From positions 434,001 to 498,000 of the forward strand of contig NZ_JAQPCG010000001.1 in NCBI RefSeq assembly GCF_028464145.1: a DNA stretch of 64,000 nt. The letters are read 5' to 3'. The notes below the pieces were generated by a model, which saw only the letters and a program-made list of their open reading frames with translations, was not told where the DNA came from and did not search any database. Each line of letters begins with the position of its first letter. Within the stretch, counting starts at the first letter, position 1. The translations under genes were made by a program, and so were the position numbers. This document shows positions 35,521 to 44,736 of this stretch, in pieces. The stretch is from Maribacter sp. PR1 (GTDB lineage: Bacteria; Bacteroidota; Bacteroidia; Flavobacteriales; Flavobacteriaceae).

Positions 35521-36741
35521 ATGAAAGTCACAACAAAATATGGACTCCTTTTTATTTGGCCAGTAAAGTTTAATAGACTTCGTTTTAAAATTAATCCAAT
35601 CACTGTCTCATTACTTATTATTTGCAACTTCATAATTTTTGGTTGCTCGGAAACTCCAAAAAAAAGCACTCCAGAGGTCAGATCATTGCAGGACGCTTTT
35701 AGCAAAGATTTTTACGTAGGTGTTGCAATAAATGGTCGTATAATAGACCAGACGGATAGCCTTTCGCTTAACGTTGTCAAAAAGGAATTCAATAGTATTA
35801 CGGCCGAAAATATCATGAAATCTATGAACATTCACCCAAAACGTGACAGCTTTAACTTTGAGATGGCCGATAAATTCGTGTCATTAGGGGAAGAGTATGA
35901 TATGTTCATCCATGGACATACATTAATTTGGCACAGCCAATTATCCCCATGGTTTAGCACTATCGAGGATAGCTTGGAGTTTGCTACTGCCACGAAAAAA
36001 CATGTCAAGGATTTAGCCCAACATTTTAGGGGAAAGGTAGACTCCTGGGATGTCGTAAACGAGGCCCTGAATGAAGATGGTACGCTGAGGAATTCCATTT
36101 TCCTGAAAAAAATGGGAGAGGAATATTTACCTTCAGCCTTTAAATGGACTGCAGAAGTGGATCCAAACGCAGATCTCTATTATAATGATTACAATATGAC
36201 CAACCCGGACAAAAGACAGGGTGCCATTAGCATGGTCAAAAAAATTAAAGAGCAAGGTGGAAAAGTGGATGGCATAGGTATGCAGGGCCACTGGCACTTG
36301 AACTCCCCTTCCTTGGAAGAAATTGAGCAAAGCATTTTGGATTATTCGGCGCTCGGAGTCAAGGTTGCCATTACGGAATTAGACGTAAGTGTTTTACCTA
36401 ACCCTTGGGATTTGGAAGGCGCAGAAATCAGCCAAAACTTTGAAAACAACGAGCGTATGAATCCCTACACGAAAGGCCTTCCTGATTCAGTTCAAGTACA
36501 GTTGGCAAACAGATATAAGGATATTTTCAACATTTTTTTAAAGCATAGAGACAAAATAAGCAGGGTAACCTTTTGGGGCCTCGGGGATGGTCAATCTTGG
36601 TTGAATGGCTTTCCAATCAGGGGCAGGACCAACTACCCTTTGCTTTTTGACAGGGATTTGAGGCCAAAAGCAGCCTATGACAGTATAATGGCCTTAAAAG
36701 AAAGATTTGATCAACAACCATTAGCCAACCAATCAAAATAG
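35521..36741 (+). CDS. GH10 endo-beta-1,4-xylanase lipoprotein
   Basis: 406 residues with a long-tailed lipoprotein signal (Cys42 in IIFGC). The catalytic module fills the remainder: TAENIMKS, HGHTLIWHSQ, the acid/base Glu181 in WDVVNEAL and the nucleophile Glu286 in ITELDVS. TFWGLGDGQSWLN near the end is also typical. There is no CBM insertion. It is followed after 1 bp by the GPH transporter and then the cytoplasmic GH43, so extracellular cleavage, uptake and intracellular hydrolysis are encoded in series. Confidence 0.95.
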   Translation: MKVTTKYGLLFIWPVKFNRLRFKINPITVSLLIICNFIIFGCSETPKKSTPEVRSLQDAFSKDFYVGVAINGRIIDQTDSLSLNVVKKEFNSITAENIMKSMNIHPKRDSFNFEMADKFVSLGEEYDMFIHGHTLIWHSQLSPWFSTIEDSLEFATATKKHVKDLAQHFRGKVDSWDVVNEALNEDGTLRNSIFLKKMGEEYLPSAFKWTAEVDPNADLYYNDYNMTNPDKRQGAISMVKKIKEQGGKVDGIGMQGHWHLNSPSLEEIEQSILDYSALGVKVAITELDVSVLPNPWDLEGAEISQNFENNERMNPYTKGLPDSVQVQLANRYKDIFNIFLKHRDKISRVTFWGLGDGQSWLNGFPIRGRTNYPLLFDRDLRPKAAYDSIMALKERFDQQPLANQSK

Positions 36742-36742
36742 A

Positions 36743-38200
36743 ATGACCAAAGAATCACATCAATTATCCATAAGGGAAAAAATTGGATATAGCCTTGGGG
36801 ACCTTTCCGCCAATCTGGTTTTCCAAACCTTAGTAACCTATCTGGCCTATTTCTATACCGACATTTATGGATTGGAAACGGAAGATGCATCGGTCATTAT
36901 ATTTGTGGTAGGTATCGTATCGGCCTTCGCCTTCAATCCGATTGTAGGGGCACTTGCTGATAGAACTAGAAGCAAATGGGGTAAATTCAGACCTTGGATC
37001 TTGTTCACATCCGTTCCATTGGGTATAGTCGCTCTTTTAGCATTCAGCACACCAAATTTTGATTATTCCGGAAAGGTAGTATACGCGGCCATTACCTATA
37101 CCCTGTTGTTATTGTTGTACGCCGCCAATAATCTGCCTTATGCTGCATTGAGTGGTGTAATTACCGGCAGTATGAAAGAACGTAACAGTATTTCCTCATA
37201 TAGGTTCGTTGCTGTTATGTTCGCACAATTTTTCGTCCAAGTTTTTATGCTTCCCATTATTATGTATGCAGGGGACGGAGACAAGGCGGAAGGCATTGAG
37301 ACCGTAATGACCTATTTAGCTATAATAGGAACCGTTATGCTTTTGATCACCTTCTTTACTACCAAAGAAAGGGTTGTACCCACACCAGAACAAAAATCAA
37401 GTTTGAAGGAGGATTTAGGCGATTTGATTAAGAATAGGCCTTGGATTATCATGCTTGTTTTAACTACACTCGTTTTTATTACCCTTGCCATGAAGGGTGG
37501 TTCTTATGTATATTATTTTGAAAACTATGTAGATGCCGCAAGCCTGGCTCAATTTATTCGTCCGCTTTTGGATGGTCTGACTAGTATAGGTGTTGATTTT
37601 TTTGGCGATGACCCAACCTCGGCCGGTTTTGGTTTGTTTAACGCCGGAGGGATTATTTTTATGATTGTTGGGATATCACTTTCCAAGGGCCTGGCAGATA
37701 GATTTGGAAAGCGGGATGTATTCGGTTCAGCACTTTTTGTATCCACTCTATTTATAGCCATTTTCTATTTCTTCGCCCCTACATCGGTAGAATTAATGTT
37801 TCTTTCACAAATCTTACATGGATTCTTTTACGGAATTACCATACCCCTTTTATGGGCTATGATCGCGGATGTAGCCGATTATTCCGAATGGCGAAACAAT
37901 AGAAGGGCTACCGCCATCATTTTTTCTGCTATGATGATTGGATTGAAATTAGGACTTACCATAGGTAGTTCGCTCGTCACATGGATATTGGGCCTTTATA
38001 ATTACATACCCAAAAAATTTGCCGCGACCGATGTCGTCGTGCAACCAGACAGTGCAATCGAAGGTACAAGGATGCTCGTTAGTATATATCCCTCCATTGC
38101 ATTTTTTACAGCCATAGCACTGTTGTTTCTTTACGAAATAAACAAAAAAATGGAAACACAAATTGAAAACGATTTAATTACAAGAAGAGAAAATAAATAG
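36743..38200 (+). CDS. GPH/MFS-type xyloside or xylo-oligosaccharide transporter
   Basis: 485-residue inner-membrane cation symporter of the melibiose-carrier (GPH) family. The N-terminus REKIGYSLGDLSANLVFQ and the loop GALADRTRSKWGKFRPWI are diagnostic, and 12 helices are evident. Residues 265-295 form a hydrophilic stretch between helices. Flanking genes are GH10 (1 bp) and an unsignalled GH43 (1 bp), so short xylo-oligosaccharides or xylose are the probable substrates. Confidence 0.9.
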   Translation: MTKESHQLSIREKIGYSLGDLSANLVFQTLVTYLAYFYTDIYGLETEDASVIIFVVGIVSAFAFNPIVGALADRTRSKWGKFRPWILFTSVPLGIVALLAFSTPNFDYSGKVVYAAITYTLLLLLYAANNLPYAALSGVITGSMKERNSISSYRFVAVMFAQFFVQVFMLPIIMYAGDGDKAEGIETVMTYLAIIGTVMLLITFFTTKERVVPTPEQKSSLKEDLGDLIKNRPWIIMLVLTTLVFITLAMKGGSYVYYFENYVDAASLAQFIRPLLDGLTSIGVDFFGDDPTSAGFGLFNAGGIIFMIVGISLSKGLADRFGKRDVFGSALFVSTLFIAIFYFFAPTSVELMFLSQILHGFFYGITIPLLWAMIADVADYSEWRNNRRATAIIFSAMMIGLKLGLTIGSSLVTWILGLYNYIPKKFAATDVVVQPDSAIEGTRMLVSIYPSIAFFTAIALLFLYEINKKMETQIENDLITRRENK

Positions 38201-38201
38201 C

Positions 38202-39239
38202 ATGCCAGAAGAAAGTATTGATCATATCGATTTTGATGAATTAAATAAAAAAGCGATTTCACAACCCTTGGTGAACCATATTTATACAGCCGATCCATCT
38301 GCACATTACTTTAACGGAAAAATATACATTTATCCTTCCCATGATGTGGATGCTGGCGAGGCGTTCGATGATCTGGGAAGCCATTTTGCAATGGAAGATT
38401 ACCATGTAATCAGCATGGATACGGTAGATAGTGAAGCGATAGATCATGGAGTGGCCCTTCATGTAAAGGATGTTCCTTGGGCCGAGAAACAAATGTGGGC
38501 CCCTGATGCCGCGCATAAGAATGGAAAATATTATCTCTACTTTCCGGCCAAAGCATACGACGGTATATTTCGAATTGGGGTTGCCGTGAGCGATAACCCA
38601 ACCGGACCTTTTGTTCCGGAAAAAGAAGCTATCAAAGAAAGTTTCTCCATAGATCCGGCAGTTTTTGAGGATGAAGACGGAAGCCATTACATGTACTTTG
38701 GAGGTTTATGGGGCGGACAATTGCAACGGTGGCACACTGGTTCGTTCAATGGTGATCAGCCCGAAAATCCCACCGCCCACATTCCTGCAGACCATGAACC
38801 GGCACTATTGCCTTGGGTTGCAAAAATGACCGATGACATGTTGCAGTTTGCCGAAAGACCCAAAGAAATTTCAATTGTTGATGAGCATGGCAATTTACTA
38901 TTGGCAGGAGATAACGAACGTCGTTTCTTTGAAGCAGCATGGTTGCACAAATACAAAGAAACCTACTATTTTTCCTATTCAACCGGTGATACCCACTTTA
39001 TCTGCTATGCTACAGGAGATTCACCGTATGGGCCTTTTACCTATCGCGGACATATTTTGGAACCTGTTGTGGGTTGGACCTCACACCATTCCGTTTGTGA
39101 AATAGAAGGAAAATGGTACTTATTCTACCACGATTCTTCTTTATCAAAAGGAGTGACACATTTAAGGTCGGTTAAAATGACTGAAATTGAACATCAAAGC
39201 GATGGAAGTATTAAGACCATAAAACCATATCAAGATTAG
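38202..39239 (+). CDS. Cytoplasmic GH43 beta-xylosidase/arabinofuranosidase
   Basis: 345 residues, no signal peptide, so it acts inside the cell. Catalytic residues of GH43 are visible: Asp31 (ADPSAH, base), Asp151 (SIDPAV, pKa modulator) and Glu244 (FFEAAWLHK, acid). Single five-bladed propeller with no accessory domain. It starts 1 bp after the GPH transporter stop. By position it should hydrolyse imported xylo-oligosaccharides to xylose; the split between xylosidase and arabinofuranosidase cannot be settled from motifs alone. Confidence 0.9.
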   Translation: MPEESIDHIDFDELNKKAISQPLVNHIYTADPSAHYFNGKIYIYPSHDVDAGEAFDDLGSHFAMEDYHVISMDTVDSEAIDHGVALHVKDVPWAEKQMWAPDAAHKNGKYYLYFPAKAYDGIFRIGVAVSDNPTGPFVPEKEAIKESFSIDPAVFEDEDGSHYMYFGGLWGGQLQRWHTGSFNGDQPENPTAHIPADHEPALLPWVAKMTDDMLQFAERPKEISIVDEHGNLLLAGDNERRFFEAAWLHKYKETYYFSYSTGDTHFICYATGDSPYGPFTYRGHILEPVVGWTSHHSVCEIEGKWYLFYHDSSLSKGVTHLRSVKMTEIEHQSDGSIKTIKPYQD

Positions 39240-39351
39240 CTTCAACAAAATATAAATACAGAATGGATTGTTCAATATCTTGATATTTTATCCGGGATTG
39301 AACAGTATTTATTTTGAATGAAAACCTTCTATTCCAAAATATTTCAATATT

Positions 39352-41292
39352 GTGAAATTCAAACTACATCATTTCCTACTCCTTGGTTACTTTCTATTAG
39401 GCGTTAATTGTCATGCCCAGGTTTCCCTTCCTCAAATATTGAGCGACAGTATGGTGCTACAGCGCAACGCACCCATAAAAATCTGGGGTTGGGCAACAGA
39501 AGGAGAAAAGATAAAGGTATCCCTCAATGGAAAAAATCGGAATACAACCGCAGTTTCTGATGGGACTTGGGCGGTTGAATTCCCCAAAATGAAAGCCGGT
39601 GGCCCCTACGCTATTAAAATTAATGGGATAAACAAAATCGAGTTAAAGAACATTCTAATTGGAGATGTATGGTTATGCGCGGGACAATCGAATATGGTAC
39701 ATCAACTAAATATTCATGATGTCACCTATGCAGATGAAATAGCCAACGCCAACTATCCAAAAATTCGGCATTTTAAGATTCCTACCCAGACAAGTCTTAC
39801 CGGTCCTACACAAGATTTTAAAGGAGGGGAATGGCAAGTTGCCGTATCGGATGAAATCAGACCCTTCTCTGCCGTGGCCTATTTTTTTGCCAAAAAAATC
39901 TATGAACGTTATGGCATACCTATCGGGTTGATAAACGCCAGCGTTGGTGGTACACCCATCGAGGCTTGGACCAGTGCTGAGGGGTTCAAGGATTTTCCAG
40001 AAATATTGGAGGTCATCCATAAAAATAAGGATACAGCCTATTTAAATAGCCGAAATATCAGAAATAATATTGCTAGAAAAGCAGATTCAGAACCTTCTGA
40101 TAAGGGCTTGCAAGGTCCCGTTGAATGGTACAACCCTAATTTTGAGCCCAAAGATTGGCGAAAAATTAATATTCCAGGTTATTGGGAAGATCAGGGCATC
40201 CGAAATTTAAATGGAGTAGTATGGTATCGCAGGGAATTTGAGCTTCCTGAATCGATGGCCGGAAAAGTAGCTCGTGTTTTCTTAGGCAGAATCGTGGATG
40301 CCGACGAACTGTTTATCAATGGTCAAAAAATTGGTCATACCACCTATCAATATCCCCAACGGAGGTATCCGGTTCCCGAAAATGTTTTAAAAACGGGCAA
40401 AAATGTATTCGTTATAAAAGTGACCAATTTTAGCGGAAAGGGCGGGTTTGTTCCTGATAAGCCCTATTATCTTTTTAACGAAACGGACACCGTCGATTTA
40501 AAAGGCTATTGGGAGTATAAAGTAGGTGAAGTCTTTCCCTTGCAGGAATCTTCGGCTGTCGCAACCAGACCTATAAATGCCCAGAATGAACCTGCTGCAC
40601 TTTTTAACGCCATGGTGGCACCTTATACCCAGCTTTCATTAAAAGGAATGCTTTGGTACCAAGGTGAGAGTAATTCCCGTAATCCCGAACAATACAATGA
40701 CTTACTGCGCACTTTAATTTCAGATTGGCGTAACAAATTCAATGAACCCAATCTACCGTTTATCTATGCACAGCTGCCTAATTTCATGGAAGTAAACTAT
40801 TTGCCCGAAGAAAGTAATTGGGCCGAACTAAGACAATCACAGTTGGCCGCATTGACTGTTCCCAATACGGCGATAACCGTAAATATAGATTTGGGGGAAT
40901 GGAACGATATCCACCCAGATAATAAAAAAGATGTGGGCGAACGCATGGCCCTAGCCGCCTTGAAATTAGCCTATGATGAAAAAATCGTTCATTCGGGACC
41001 TATATATAAAGGCCATGAGATTTCCAACGGTGAAATTACCGTATCCTTTTCTCATGTTGGAGGTGGTTTGATTGCTAAAGACGGTGAACCACTTAGTGAA
41101 TTTGCCATTGCGGGTGCCGATAAAAAGTTCGTTTGGGCCCAAGCAAGGATAATGGATGATAAAATCGTTGTATGGAACGACGAAATTAAAGACCCTAAGT
41201 ACGTCCGATATGCGTGGGCGGATAATCCGGACAATCCAAATCTATATAACAAAGAAGGTTTGCCTGCCTCGCCCTTTCAAGCCAGTCATTAG
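39352..41292 (+). CDS. SASA-type acetylesterase with inserted GH2-like sugar-binding domain
   Basis: 646 residues, GTG start at 39352 (in-frame stop 33 bp upstream), signal peptide ending near CHAQ. The SGNH-type esterase has its nucleophile Ser113 in CAGQSNM, NASVGGTPIEAW as block III and WYQGESN later. Residues about 250-385 (WYRREFELP, FINGQKIG, KNVFVIKVTNF) form a GH2 N-terminal-like jelly roll inserted in the esterase fold, as in sialate 9-O-acetylesterase-like proteins. In this locus it most likely removes acetyl from xylan. Its stop codon overlaps that of the convergent FG-GAP gene. Confidence 0.88.
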   Translation: MKFKLHHFLLLGYFLLGVNCHAQVSLPQILSDSMVLQRNAPIKIWGWATEGEKIKVSLNGKNRNTTAVSDGTWAVEFPKMKAGGPYAIKINGINKIELKNILIGDVWLCAGQSNMVHQLNIHDVTYADEIANANYPKIRHFKIPTQTSLTGPTQDFKGGEWQVAVSDEIRPFSAVAYFFAKKIYERYGIPIGLINASVGGTPIEAWTSAEGFKDFPEILEVIHKNKDTAYLNSRNIRNNIARKADSEPSDKGLQGPVEWYNPNFEPKDWRKINIPGYWEDQGIRNLNGVVWYRREFELPESMAGKVARVFLGRIVDADELFINGQKIGHTTYQYPQRRYPVPENVLKTGKNVFVIKVTNFSGKGGFVPDKPYYLFNETDTVDLKGYWEYKVGEVFPLQESSAVATRPINAQNEPAALFNAMVAPYTQLSLKGMLWYQGESNSRNPEQYNDLLRTLISDWRNKFNEPNLPFIYAQLPNFMEVNYLPEESNWAELRQSQLAALTVPNTAITVNIDLGEWNDIHPDNKKDVGERMALAALKLAYDEKIVHSGPIYKGHEISNGEITVSFSHVGGGLIAKDGEPLSEFAIAGADKKFVWAQARIMDDKIVVWNDEIKDPKYVRYAWADNPDNPNLYNKEGLPASPFQASH

Positions 41293-44200
41293 GGTAATAG
41301 AGGTTTTTTAGCAAGTGACTCTCTTTTTGTGAAGACCCGAAGACTGTCATTTTGAAGGCCGATAACAAAAACTTCACTACCCGCTTTCGTCTTCAATCTT
41401 AAGATAGACCGTGCTTCTCCAGGAACTGCAAAACCGCTTTGACCGGTAGTTAGGCCATTAAAACTACCCTCACCCGTATTTAGTAGAACGTTGCCATTAC
41501 CGGCATCATAGTGTCCGGTGAGAACTTCGGTATCGCTAAAATTACCGACCGCCAATACATCGGGTCTATTGTCTCCATTGAGTTCGGTTATCATAAAATC
41601 AAAAACGGGTGACCATTGCACCTCTTGTGGCAGAGGTTTGATTTTGAAACTTCCATTCCTCAGATTTTCTATATACACCGAAGCCAGTTCATACGCTTTG
41701 AATATACCTTTTTCGTCAATGTCTTTCTTGTCAAAGAGTTCGGAGAAAGTCTTTTTTCCATAATCCTCATAATTTTTGGTCATTTTTCGGATGACAGGAA
41801 GTTGCTTCATTAATGTACCCCTAGGCGGTACAATGTACTCTTTATTCTGAACGAAGTAAGTCATTATAGGCTCTATAGAGCCATTATTGTCAAAATCCTT
41901 GGCGTATAGCGCCATTGGTTCCTTAACACTAGCATGAAAGGGGTTGTTCAATCCCCAGTTTCCCGCTACAAAATCGGTATCCCCATCGCCGTCAAAATCG
42001 GCCGCTTTTATGCAATTCCACCAACCATTGGTATAGGTAAGACCATTGTTGCTAACGTCTAGCTCAAAATATCCTTTTTTATTGAGAAACAGTTGAATAG
42101 GGCTCCATTCCCCAACAACCACAAGATCCATCCACCCATCCTTATCGATATCATTTGCAACAGCATCCGTTATCATACCTGGAAAGCGTAGTTCGGGTGA
42201 AATTTTATCGGTGGCATCGTTAAAGGTTCCGTTGTTGTTCTCTAGAACATAAGATTTTGGTGAAAAAGGAAAGTTATTGGGATCTAGGCGTCCTCCCACA
42301 AACAGGTCCATATCACCATCATTATCAAAATCTAATGGAACCACGGTGTTGGTAGGATATGCTATTCTTGGTAGAGCATCCATACTTCTTTTAAAATTAC
42401 CAAGACCATCGTTTATATAAAGTTGGTCTTGGTATAACTTTGGACGCGCATAATTTTCAGAACTCCCGTTAGCAATATACAAATCAAGGTCGCCATCGTT
42501 GTCCGCATCAAAAAGGCTTGCACCTGAATTCTCCGGAGCTATCTCTTCACTTGAATTTTGAAATTGGCGCGCAGTAAAACCATTAATGGGGTTTTGTACG
42601 TAAAGGATTGCTTCCTTATTCCCTGTGCCGCCCACAAAAAAATCTTCCAAACCGTCTCCATTTACATCTCCGGATGTGAGAATTGGCCCGGGTTTACTAT
42701 AGCCCCGAAAATTCAAGGGCCATTTTTTAAAATCATCAAAAAGATTTTCCTGATGAAAATAGGTAATACCATTTAAGGTGCTTGGTCCTTTAAGAGGAGT
42801 ATTCTTTGTATTTTTTGGAACATTTTTGGCTCCATTAGGTTGTTTTTCTGGTTGTATCATTTGGTTGATCTCCACATTTATATAATGAGATTCCATTTGG
42901 TCTGGCCATAGTATCCTTAGGGAATCTACCCTGGTGTCTCGACCCAAACCAAAATGGAGAGCTGCCTCAAATGAGGACAAATAACCCTTTTGAGGATAAA
43001 ATTCCCCATATTTCAGCCCAGAACTAGAATACACCCATACTTTCGCACCCAAGTGTTCGGCATTTGGGGCCATGGCAATTCTTAAATAATTCCTTGTTTG
43101 TTCTCCTCGGTTGTTGAGTTGGTTTTCAATCAAAAAAGCCTTGTCGTTGATATTGTTGACCACTAGGTCCAGGTCCCCATCCTGATCAAAATCTGCGTAG
43201 GCGGCACCATTGGAATACGAAGGCCTTGAAAGCCCAAAATTCTCGGTTTCATCGGTAAATTCATTTGCACCGTTATTCCTAAAGAAAAAGTTGGATTTTT
43301 TCACCCCTTTCATGGTATTCAATTGCTCTTTGAGTCTGGCCTCACGGTCGGCAATGGAGCCAAAAGTGTTCATGGAATTGTAGAAATCCACAAAATCCAT
43401 ATCGGTAATATCTTTACGGTATCCGTTTGTTATATAAATATCGCGTAAGCCATCATTGTCAAAATCTGCAATCAGGGGGGACCAGCTCCAATCGGTTTCG
43501 GCCACCCCGGCAAAATAACCTATGTCGCTGAATCCTGTTGCACCCGTATTTATCTGAAGTACGTTTCTAACATATTGCGGTTGGTATCCGACATTTAAAG
43601 AGGTATTGAAGCGATCAGATGGAATGTCCGAAAACATTGTTTTTTTTCGCAGATTATCATCAGGAAGCATATCAAGGACCAAAACATCCTGTTCGCCGTC
43701 GTTATTGATATCGGCTACATCCATTCCCATACTGTTATGACTTTGATGCTTAAAAAAGGAATTGATTTTATTGGTAAATGTACCATCACCATTATTTACA
43801 TAAAGGATATCGTTGGATAAGAAGTCGTTCGCCACATATATATCTGGAAGACCATCTTGATCAATATCGGTGACCGTGACCCCCAAAGACCATCCTTCTA
43901 TGGTAATACCAGCTTCTTGGGAGATATCTTCAAAAATGGGAATACCATTTTCATCTGGACCGTTATTTCGAAACAAGCGATCCGTACTTTTTCCACGGCC
44001 ATCCTTTTTTTGCCCAAAGGGATTGTTCTTTGGGTACTCTTCCTTGGAGTTATTGGCCAAGAACATATCAAGATCACCATCTTGATCATAGTCCAGCCAA
44101 ACGGCCTGAACGGAATAGGATGTATCGGCCAAATTCATCTCTTTTGCCAGATTCCTAAATTTTACCTTCTCTTGGGTCTCGGTTTCATTAATGAAGAAAT

Positions 44201-44624
44201 AATTTTCGGTATTGCCTAATGAAAGATCATGAGCGGTCGTAATATGAATGTCAGCCTTTCCATCATTATTAATATCCACTATGGAAACACCAGTACACCA
44301 GGCATTGGTTTTAATTCCGGAAGATTCCGTTACATCCTCGAATTGAAGGTCACCCAGATTAAGATAAATTCGACTAGTTACCATATTGCCCGTAAAAAAA
44401 ATATCAGGAAGACCATCTGAATTGAAATCACCTATACCCACACCGCCCCCATTGTACAGATACTCGTAGTCGAGAATATTCAATGTTTCGTTTTCGGTAA
44501 TCGTATTGCTGAAAGTAAGTCCGGAATGTTCACTGGAAACCATGTCAAACATGGTTGGAGCGGTTTCCTTGGTATCGCAGGCCACTAAGAATAAAAATGA
44601 TATTATACCGATAATCTTTCGCAT
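41289..44624 (-). CDS. FG-GAP/VCBS repeat lipoprotein with ASPIC/UnbV domain
   Basis: 1111 residues with a lipoprotein signal (LFLVACDTKE, Cys16). At least ten FG-GAP/VCBS repeats carry calcium-loop motifs of the DxDxDG or DINNDG type, e.g. DYDQDGDLD and DFDNDGLRD. An ASPIC/UnbV-type segment is at about 515-590 (LGAKVWVYSSSG, SLRILWPD). No catalytic residues are recognisable. It is encoded downstream of SusD2 past a terminator and is likely exposed on the cell surface. A glycan-binding or scaffold role is only inferred from position. Confidence 0.85.
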   Translation of the reverse strand: MRKIIGIISFLFLVACDTKETAPTMFDMVSSEHSGLTFSNTITENETLNILDYEYLYNGGGVGIGDFNSDGLPDIFFTGNMVTSRIYLNLGDLQFEDVTESSGIKTNAWCTGVSIVDINNDGKADIHITTAHDLSLGNTENYFFINETETQEKVKFRNLAKEMNLADTSYSVQAVWLDYDQDGDLDMFLANNSKEEYPKNNPFGQKKDGRGKSTDRLFRNNGPDENGIPIFEDISQEAGITIEGWSLGVTVTDIDQDGLPDIYVANDFLSNDILYVNNGDGTFTNKINSFFKHQSHNSMGMDVADINNDGEQDVLVLDMLPDDNLRKKTMFSDIPSDRFNTSLNVGYQPQYVRNVLQINTGATGFSDIGYFAGVAETDWSWSPLIADFDNDGLRDIYITNGYRKDITDMDFVDFYNSMNTFGSIADREARLKEQLNTMKGVKKSNFFFRNNGANEFTDETENFGLSRPSYSNGAAYADFDQDGDLDLVVNNINDKAFLIENQLNNRGEQTRNYLRIAMAPNAEHLGAKVWVYSSSGLKYGEFYPQKGYLSSFEAALHFGLGRDTRVDSLRILWPDQMESHYINVEINQMIQPEKQPNGAKNVPKNTKNTPLKGPSTLNGITYFHQENLFDDFKKWPLNFRGYSKPGPILTSGDVNGDGLEDFFVGGTGNKEAILYVQNPINGFTARQFQNSSEEIAPENSGASLFDADNDGDLDLYIANGSSENYARPKLYQDQLYINDGLGNFKRSMDALPRIAYPTNTVVPLDFDNDGDMDLFVGGRLDPNNFPFSPKSYVLENNNGTFNDATDKISPELRFPGMITDAVANDIDKDGWMDLVVVGEWSPIQLFLNKKGYFELDVSNNGLTYTNGWWNCIKAADFDGDGDTDFVAGNWGLNNPFHASVKEPMALYAKDFDNNGSIEPIMTYFVQNKEYIVPPRGTLMKQLPVIRKMTKNYEDYGKKTFSELFDKKDIDEKGIFKAYELASVYIENLRNGSFKIKPLPQEVQWSPVFDFMITELNGDNRPDVLAVGNFSDTEVLTGHYDAGNGNVLLNTGEGSFNGLTTGQSGFAVPGEARSILRLKTKAGSEVFVIGLQNDSLRVFTKRESLAKKPLLP

Positions 44625-44654
44625 GCAGTAAAATACTAAATTATATGTTCAATG

Positions 44655-44697
44655 ATAAAAAGAGAGGTGCCAAAACCCTTATAGGGCATTGGCACCA
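44655..44697 (-). terminator. Intrinsic terminator after SusD2
   Basis: Hairpin arms GGTGCCAA (44666-44673) and TTGGCACC (44689-44696) with an inner CCCT/AGGG pair, followed on the minus strand by CTCTCTTTTT. It lies 40 bp after the SusD2 stop and just ahead of the FG-GAP gene, so SusCD2 expression should exceed that of the downstream gene. Confidence 0.8.
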
Positions 44698-44704
44698 ATA
44701 CAAA

Positions 44705-44724
44705 CTAACTCAATCTAACTCAAA
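44705..44724. repeat. Tandem CTAACTCAAW repeat before terminator
   Basis: Two units, CTAACTCAAT and CTAACTCAAA, between the SusD2 stop and the terminator hairpin. The arrangement mirrors 12457-12481. Confidence 0.7.
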
Positions 44725-44736
44725 TCTTTATAACTT

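Noticed and set aside
39270..39303. GTTCAAT/ATTGAAC inverted repeat with inner AATATC/GATATT before the SASA gene
   Set aside because: Short arms that overlap each other and no T run; too weak to name as terminator or operator.
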